Positions 16,325 through 20,795 of a stretch of DNA of 20,795 nucleotides are shown piece after piece; position 1 is the first letter of the stretch, and the number at the start of each line of letters is the position of its first letter. Source of the stretch: Priapulus caudatus (Eukaryota > Priapulida > Priapulimorpha > Priapulimorphida > Priapulidae); assembly GCF_000485595.1 (NCBI RefSeq), contig NW_014579195.1:6132-26926 (forward strand), read 5' to 3'. Under the pieces are notes generated by a model that saw only the letters and a list, made by a program, of their open reading frames with translations, ran no database searches and had not been told where the DNA came from. Made by a program: the position numbers and the translations under genes.

Positions 16325-18332
16325 ATTGCAGGATGTGCTTTAAAGGGCTCGGCGAAATTTGGAAGAAAACATATAAATCTTGAGCATAGACCCCAGCATC
16401 AAACCAGTAGTTCACCCGCCAGCAAAGTCCCCTTCAGCCTTTCAACGCAAGCTGAAGGACACCCTGGACAGAATGGAGGCAGAAGGTGTCATAACCCCCG
16501 TGGAGGAGCCCACAGACTGGGTGAACAGTCTCGTGATAGTGGAGTAAAAAAAAAGGTTCTCTACGACTCTGCCTAGATCCGCGCGACTTGAACACGGCCA
16601 TAAGGCGAGAACATTACAAAATACCAACGCCGGAAGACGTTGCTGCACAATTACATGGCAAATTTTTTTTCACGATCCTGGACGAGAAAGATGGCTACTG
16701 GCAGGTGCAACTCGACCATGAATCCTCACTCCTATGCACGTTCAATATGCCGTATGCCCAATACCGGTTCCTGAGAATGCCTTTCGGTATCTGTTCAGCC
16801 AGCGAAGTATTCCAGAAGAGGAACCAACAAGTGTTCGGTGACGTGAAAGGTGTATGCATAATTGCCGACGACATGATTATCGCCGCTGAAACCCCAGAGG
16901 AGCATGACAGGATCGTGAGGAGAGTGCTGGAAAGGGCAAGAGAACACAATGTGAAATTCAACCCCACCAAAATGCAATTCAAGGTGGATACAGTTGAGTA
17001 CATGGGAAATGTGATAACTCCGGAAGAACTCAAGCCGGATGAGCGGAAAGTGCGAGCCATAGCAGAAATGCCGACTCCAACCGACAAGCCAGCTCTCCAA
17101 AGACTCTTAGGAATGGTCAACTACCTCGCGAAGTTTATTCCGAACATGGCTGAAATTACGGCACCGCTCAGAGATCTGCTCATGAAAGATAATGCATGGG
17201 TGTGGGACGCGACACATAAGAAAGCCCTTCAAGGCATCAAAGACGAGTTGACCAGTGCACCCGTACTACACTACTATAATCAGAAAAAACCTGTAAAAAT
17301 TCAAGCTGATGCATCACAGAATGGGCTTGGTGCATGCCTGCTGCAGGACGGTCCAGTAGCCTATGTGTCTAGGTCACTGACGGCAGCAAATCAAAAATGA
17401 GCTACTGGCAATAGTGTTTACCTGTGAGAAATTTTACCAATACGTCAACGGGGGGCAGGTGGAAGTGCAATCCGATCACAAGCCGCTCACCGGAATTATC
17501 AAGAAACCCCTCGCGAAAGTGTCACCGCGTATGCAAAGAATGCTGTTGAGACTGCAGCGATATCAGATCAGCATCACCTATGTACCCGGCAAATACATGT
17601 ACATTGCCGACACGCTGTCACGAGCATACCTGGATAGGGATAATGATGAGGACAGTGAACTCGATGAGGACATGGACGTTCAGGTTCACTCATTCGTGGA
17701 AAACCTATCCGTGAGTGAGCAGAAGCGTGAGCAACTCAAGCATGAAACCGCGAGAGACCCGGAACTTCGGGAACTCAGGTCCACAATTCATGCTGGATGG
17801 CCGGCAGAGAAGTCCCAAGCACTTCCCGCCACGCGACCATATTGGAATATACGTGACGAGGTGTACGAGGCAGGAGGCCTGCTATTCTATGGGGAATGCC
17901 TCGAGAAATGCGCAAGGAAATGCTCAACACTGTGCATGAGTGTCACCTCGGGATGGAGAAATGCAAGGCCAGGGCGCGTAACACCATCTACTGGCCTGGA
18001 ATGTCATCAGCAATCAAAGATTTCATGGCAAGATGCAAAACGTGCAACCGTTTTAAGAAGAGACAGCAGAAGGAACCGCTAATTCCACATGATGTACCAG
18101 ACAGACCGTGGAAAACCTCGGTATGGACTTGTTTGAGTATGGGGCAAAAGACTATCTTGTTGTAGTAGACTACTACTCCAAGTTCCCAGAAATCAGCCTA
18201 CTCAAGAGAAAAACCGTGAGTGAGGTAATCACGCATCTCAAGTTCATCTTCGCGAGGTACGGGATACCGGAAACTATTGTATCTGACAATCAACCGTTTA
18301 GCTCCAGTGAGTTCAAAGATGTAATGTATTAG
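16325..18332 (+). pseudogene. pol: Ty3/gypsy pol fragment: RT - RNase H - truncated integrase
   Basis: A decayed retrotransposon polyprotein fragment, resembling Mag-like/K02A2.6-type Ty3/gypsy pol. RT: LCLDPRDLN near 16567, FTILDEKDGYWQVQLD near 16672, and the catalytic box as IADD (near 16861, where YxDD is usual). RNase H: ADASQNGLGACLL near 17311 and SDHKPL near 17474. Integrase: a zinc-binding segment with HLGMEKCKARAR and YWPG, closed by CKTC near 18040, then a core with the first Asp (GMDLFEYG) and second Asp (SDNQP); the catalytic Glu and the C-terminus are missing. Breaks: a frame change before 16383, an in-frame TAA at 16545 beside a nine-A run, a small deletion with frame change near 17395, and frame changes near 17890 and 18105. 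It ends at TAG, 18330-18332. Protease is absent upstream of RT. It cannot encode a working enzyme set as it stands. Confidence 0.9.
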
Positions 18333-18488
18333 GTTTTTGATAGAGTAATAGTTACCGCCGTACGGTGGCGCCGCCACCCGGTTCTACCAGAGAAATAAAA
18401 GATGGATGATTATACGTAAAGCTATGGAATATTAGTCCTTTACTAAGGCCTGGAGCCGGGCATAGAGCCGAGGTCCGAGGACATAACA
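18325..18488 (+). repeat. Possible LTR remnant
   Basis: This lies between the integrase break and the gag start. A stretch beginning TGTATTAGG and ending ATAACA has TG...CA ends and an AATAAA at 18394-18399, as LTRs often do. It is followed by GTGACGACGAGG (18489-18500), close to the TGGCGACGAGG-type primer-binding region seen before gag in some Ty3/gypsy elements but with a base change. No second copy is visible in the window, so the limits are estimates, and the left end overlaps the last pol codons. Confidence 0.4.
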
Positions 18489-18533
18489 GTGACGACGAGG
18501 TAGTTAAAGTCTTGGTGAGTCGTTGGATGCATA

Positions 18534-19828
18534 ATGGCAGCAATAAGTTTGGAAATTGGAGCCGTAAGGCCGTTTGATATGACAGGCCATGCTTCCAAGT
18601 TGGGACCACGCTGGGCCAAATGGAGGAAATCGTTCCAGTACTTTCTCGATGCAAAAGCGGTGGTAAATGCGCCTCAAAAACGGGCATTGTTGCTGCACAC
18701 GGCGGGGCCAGAAGTACAAGAACTCGTTGACACTTAACCAGACCATGGTTCAGGCCCAACCAGTGTAGATGCGGACGGGAGGGAAATCCCGGAGGCACCA
18801 TGTGTGTATACACATGCTGTACGTACATTGGATGGATACTTTATCACTAAGGTGAATGAGCCCTATGAAAGACATGTTTTCCGTGGATTGTCTCAGGATT
18901 CTGGAGAGACTGTGGATAAATTTGTGTCACGTCTTCGTGCCCAGGCAAAGTTCTGTAACTTCCAGAATGTTGACGAGGAAATTTGGGATCAGTTGATTGA
19001 AAAGTGTTCTTCAGCTAAACTGAGGCGAAAATGTTTTGAGCAAGACAGACTGACATTGACCAGAGCTTGTGAGTTGGCGCGTGCATATGAAGCTGTAGAC
19101 TATCAGATGAAGTCAATAGGTATAGTAGTAAGGCCACGAGTAGTGAAAATTGAACCATTCAGTTTCAGTCAGCCATGAAAAGTTCAGCGCACAAGGGTGG
19201 CTATGGTAAGCCATCCAAGTTCAAAAAGGGATATCGTCGATCTAGTAGAGACGGGGCTAGGCACTCTAGTGGAAGTAGTCAACCAAATCTGAACGACGAG
19301 TGTTATCGTTGCGGAAAACGGGGTCATTTTGGTCGAGACCCAACTTGTCCAGCCAAATCGGCGGAATGTCGAAAATGTGGGCGCATCGGGTGCAAATACG
19401 TGGAGGAAATGGAGGAAATCGGTACTCGGAATGTATTCGATGGAATCGGGAATATCGAAAGGCTTCGAAGTTGTTCTTCAATGCGGTGGCAAGAATCTGC
19501 CCATGAAAGTTGATACTGGAGCCAGTGTTTCGATTTTGTCCAAAACCGTTTACGACCGTGATTTTGCGCATATTCCGCCAAGTTCATCAAAGCTGCAACT
19601 CAAAGTATACGGAGGTGGTAAACTGTGCGTTTGTGGTGAAATGTCAGCAGAAGTGGTGCATAATGGTCAAAAAGTTGTATTGCCATTAGTTGTAGTGGAC
19701 CAGTCCGGACCTGCTTTGCTTGGTAGGAATTGGCTCGGTAGCTTGAAGTTGAATTGGGCCAATATCTTTAGTGTAGAGGTGCAACCCAAACCGCATACCA
19801 TGGAGGATGTACTCGATAAGTACAAGAG
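18534..19828 (+). pseudogene. gag: Ty3/gypsy gag - protease fragment
   Basis: The ATG at 18534 opens a gag frame with an RWAKWRKSFQYFL segment (capsid-type, residues about 26-38). An in-frame TAA lies at 18735-18737, after which the same frame continues, including RGLSQDSGETVDKFVSRLRA, to a TGA at 19176. The nucleocapsid part continues in another frame from about 19175: CYRCGKRGHFGRDPTC is the first zinc knuckle, and CRKCG starts a second that is broken by a frame change near 19395. The aspartic protease then reads in a third frame, with VDTGAS at 19509-19526 and LLGRNWL near 19720, and ends in the acidic linker MEDVLDKYK. The frame then runs into repeat B and no RT follows. The two-knuckle gag suggests a different gypsy family from the pol fragment upstream, though this is not certain. 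Confidence 0.88.
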
Positions 19829-20795
19829 CAGGGGGGGCGTGCATGCGGGCGGTGGGAGGGCGGAGTTCTGTGAGTCTTCCGCGCCGAAGGGAGGGCGGAG
19901 TTAGAGTGGGGGGTGGGGGGCCGTCCCGCGCCGCGTCGTCGCATCTGAGGTAGTATCTTCTCGCGTAGCGTGTCTTCGCTGTTATTCCAGGAACACACGT
20001 GGCGCGTTCTTCTTTTAGAACTGTCTTGCGCTGTTTTTTTTCAGATGCCGGCGTTCCTCTTGCGTTTGTCGGTCTCGGAAGCTCGGTGTGTGTTACGACG
20101 ACGCGCGTTCTTTTTTGTATTATTTTGCCGGATCGGTGGTATACGTGAAGTTATAATAAAGAACTATTCTACATGCTCAGAACGTTCCGCTGTTCCGTGT
20201 CTGTTTCTGCTTCGTGTCCCGCGTTTCGTTCCGTGTCGTTGTAGCGTGTTGCGTGTCACGAGGGTATCATTAAAAGAAACAAGGAAAAAGAAAAGGAAAA
20301 TACCCCAAACCAAATGTTTCCATCAATGATATTAAGGGTGTCTATAACGATGAAACGCTGGATAGTTTATATAATAGCTTAGAATTTATCTATAAGTCGT
20401 AAACAGCCAGTCTATCTCTGAAGATATCCTGCCAATATTGTTCTGTCCTATATGGACTACTTTAACGTATCTACTTTGAAAAGAAAGATTGAAACAGAAG
20501 GAACATACTATCAAGAGACTACATCTTACTCTCAAGATGTGATTACATGCCAAAGCTTCATCCAACCTCTGGCACCCACCCCCGTGGCGCACGGTCACTT
20601 CATCCATGTTTCCGCCCCCCACCAAAAAAAACAAGATCTTGGCTACACCGTTGCAGTATACCTCTTTCTATTTCTGTCACTTCCCTCCACCACTTCAGTC
20701 TCTCACCTACAGTCTCTCTATCTCCCCCCTTCTCTTTCTCTCTCTCTCTCTCCCTCTATCTCTATCTCTCTCTTTCTTTCTCTCTCTCTCTCTCC
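19829..20795 (+). repeat. Dispersed repeat, copy B (continues past the window)
   Basis: Second copy of the unit at 10624-12130, same orientation. It begins in a G-run immediately after the protease linker codons, so it truncates the retroelement. It lacks the TIR element present in copy A. Compared with A it is shorter by many one- and two-base deletions along its length, with relatively few substitutions in long blocks such as CCAACCTCTGGCACCCACCC. The right end passes into a TC microsatellite (about 20700-20795) cut by the window edge. Confidence 0.85.

Overview
This window looks like metazoan nuclear DNA and nothing in it is prokaryotic. It holds one intron-flanked gene fragment, very dense micro- and minisatellites, interstitial telomere-like arrays, decayed Ty3/gypsy (Metaviridae-type) retrotransposons and a short TIR transposon. 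The only clear host gene is the 3' terminal exon of a SCHIP1 (schwannomin/merlin-interacting protein 1) homologue at 7022-7867, read on the + strand. Its C-terminal wording (for example RDELHMRQDSMLVDVEDLTR) looks to me more arthropod-like than vertebrate-like. The likely source is an invertebrate, perhaps an arthropod with a repeat-rich genome; this placement is an inference of low to moderate confidence.

Bases 1-7021 are probably SCHIP1 intron. They contain a GA microsatellite, a G-rich quadruplex-prone tract, a decamer array with inverted copies, a 20-unit CCCTAACCC-containing minisatellite (1952-2530), a polypurine block, a 465-bp trinucleotide block, two C-rich minisatellites, a 38-bp purine repeat, and a (GGAT)n block facing a (CCAT)n block across a unique 350-bp core. 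The terminal exon follows a good branch point and acceptor. After it come a polypurine 3' UTR with an AATAAA signal at 8225-8230 and a (TC)n tract.

Bases 8430-10620 are AT-palindromes, short unique stretches, CTCF-like and X-box-like motifs, a 69-codon ORF of doubtful reality, and a small TTAGGG-type array (10338-10370).

Bases 10624-20795 are a transposon-dominated region. A previously unrecognised ~1-kb repeat occurs twice in the same orientation (copy A 10624-12130, copy B 19829 to the window end). Copy A carries a 446-bp TIR element with a TA target duplication, and copy B supplies the empty site. Between the copies lie a second telomere-like minisatellite with 20- and 32-bp units (12682-13009), about 3.3 kb with nothing I recognise, a frameshifted RT-RNase H-integrase pseudogene (16325-18332), a possible LTR remnant (18325-18488), and a frameshifted gag-protease pseudogene (18534-19828) that ends where repeat B begins. 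The order INT-LTR-gag is not the order inside an intact element.

Most long open frames in the window are by-products of simple repeats that cannot encode a stop, and are not annotated as genes. No rRNA, tRNA, CRISPR array or bacterial-type operon was found. I did not find a convincing new multi-gene system; the most unusual signals are the telomere-like composite arrays, the A/B repeat with its nested element, and the order of the retroelement fragments.
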